Positions 63,138 through 64,000 of a DNA stretch of 64,000 bases are shown here, one piece after another (the first letter of the stretch is position 1; each line of letters starts with the position of its first letter). This DNA comes from an uncultured Lachnospiraceae bacterium (GTDB lineage: Bacteria > Bacillota > Clostridia > Lachnospirales > Lachnospiraceae). Location: positions 53,346 to 117,345 of the forward strand of contig CAMEJJ010000009.1 of the NCBI GenBank assembly GCA_945919795.1, read 5' to 3'. The notes beneath the pieces were generated by a model. That model made no database searches. It saw only the letters and a program-made list of their open reading frames with translations, and was not told where the DNA came from. Position numbers and translations under genes: made by a program.

Positions 63138-64000
63138 CTACTTGCTTTCGTCATCGACAAATACTTCGTATTCATCGTTTGGATGAAGGACAAGCTTTCT
63201 GTTCAAATACTTCTCAATATCAAACCAGTTCTTCTTGTCATAATCTGCTGTCAGCGGATAGTTTGGATGCTTCGTCAGGTCATACTTATCTGAAAGAAAC
63301 GGTCTTACGCCTCTCACCTGCACGATACATTTACTGCCATCCATAACAGCAAGCTCATCCATACTCATCAGCTCTTTGCCAAGCTTCTGATAATTCATGT
63401 TGTAGGACTCCTGAGAACCCTTAGTATTTCCTGTGGTGTACATATCAATAGTTTCCTTGCCAAGAATCTCTGTAAGATCCTTAAGCGTTGTCTTCTCAGT
63501 TCCACCAAGGAAGATCTGTGAATCCATGTTACCGATAATGGTATCAGCATTATCTTTGTAGATTGCCTTAAGCTGTGACTTTGCCTGAAGCACCAGACAG
63601 GCACTAATCTCACGGGATCGGATGGTTGCAACCAGCTTCTCCAGATTAGGGATCTGTCCGATATTAGCACACTCATCTACAAGGCACCTTACATGGACCG
63701 GAAGCCTTCCACCGTAAACATCATCAGCCTTCTCACAAAGGAGATTAAACAGCTGTGTATAAACCATGGATATCAGGAAATTAAAAGTGGCGTCCGTATC
63801 TGACATAATCAGAAACAACGCCGTCTTCTTATCACCGATGGTATCCAGTTGTAATTCATCATAGGCTGTAATCTCTCGAAGTTCCTTGATATCAAATGGA
63901 GCCATTCTGGCACCACAGCTTACAAGGATTGATTTTGCTGTCTTTCCAGCCGCCAGTTTATATTTCTTATATTGGCGGACTGCAAAATGATTTGGATCTT
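63138..64000 (-). CDS. virD4: VirD4/TraG coupling protein, 5' end beyond window
   Basis: The frame is open from the right edge; the ATG at 63905 is internal (upstream DPNHFAVRQYKKYKLAAGKT is in frame and contains a Walker A-like stretch AAGKTAKSI). The visible 287 residues include the Walker B region VRCLVDECANIGQIP, the arginine-rich TIRSREISACLVLQAKSQLK and the TraG-type C-terminus. It takes the relaxase-DNA complex to the channel. The rest lies to the right of the window. Confidence 0.92.
   Translation of the reverse strand, partial: DPNHFAVRQYKKYKLAAGKTAKSILVSCGARMAPFDIKELREITAYDELQLDTIGDKKTALFLIMSDTDATFNFLISMVYTQLFNLLCEKADDVYGGRLPVHVRCLVDECANIGQIPNLEKLVATIRSREISACLVLQAKSQLKAIYKDNADTIIGNMDSQIFLGGTEKTTLKDLTEILGKETIDMYTTGNTKGSQESYNMNYQKLGKELMSMDELAVMDGSKCIVQVRGVRPFLSDKYDLTKHPNYPLTADYDKKNWFDIEKYLNRKLVLHPNDEYEVFVDDESK

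Overview
The window looks like a chromosome segment from a low-to-mid GC anaerobic Firmicute of the Lachnospiraceae/Clostridia type. The evidence is strong AGGAGG-type ribosome sites, a sensory [FeFe]-hydrogenase-like protein, a Tn1549-type conjugation module and a Tn4451-type mobilizable element. No rRNA or tRNA gene was seen. Family names are recognised by eye from motifs and are unverified by search.

Layout. (1) Positions 1-7050 look like host chromosome: a partial membrane protein, a soluble hydrogenase/chemoreceptor-type fusion (941-2860), and a minus-strand operon of a YtrA-type GntR repressor, an ABC ATPase, two ABC-2 permeases and a CPBP protease. (2) From about 7400 to beyond 64000 lies one integrative conjugative element (ICE), open at the right edge. 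Its left end carries a large serine recombinase, small regulators, an XRE protein and a LexA-like repressor with a textbook operator. (3) Positions 11899-17218 are an IS66-family element whose transposase is split by a second IS66-family element; both insertions keep perfect 8-bp target duplications. (4) Positions 17271-39950 are a tightly packed minus-strand operon of eight genes that looks like a composite anti-phage system: Cro-like HTH, SNF2 helicase (DrmD-like), giant adenine methylase (DrmMI/PglX-like), 2116-residue helicase-DUF1998 protein, SF1 helicase with a RelE/ParE-like N-terminus, a Hachiman-like HamA/HamB pair, and a nuclease-like SEC-C protein. (5) Positions 40288-42446 hold the ICE relaxase, MobC and an accessory gene. 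(6) Positions 42869-53138 are a 10,270-bp Tn4451-like mobilizable element (TnpX-type recombinase, MobA/MobL relaxase, TnpW-like protein, a MOBQ-like oriT, and an ECF sigma/ABC transporter cargo) inserted inside the ICE topB gene between 7-bp repeats. (7) Positions 53132-64000 are the rest of topB, an ArdC-like protein and the type IV secretion genes (NlpC/P60, VirB4, PrgI, VirB6-like, Maff2, VirD4).

How it works together. The ICE supplies integration, mobilization and mating-pair genes. The defence operon is its main cargo, set between the relaxase and the LexA-controlled end. The smaller mobilizable element parasitises the ICE by interrupting topB; its precise removal would restore the topB reading frame exactly. 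The most promising novel system is the composite defence operon, in which gene overlaps suggest that DISARM/Druantia-like and Hachiman-like parts are expressed as one unit.
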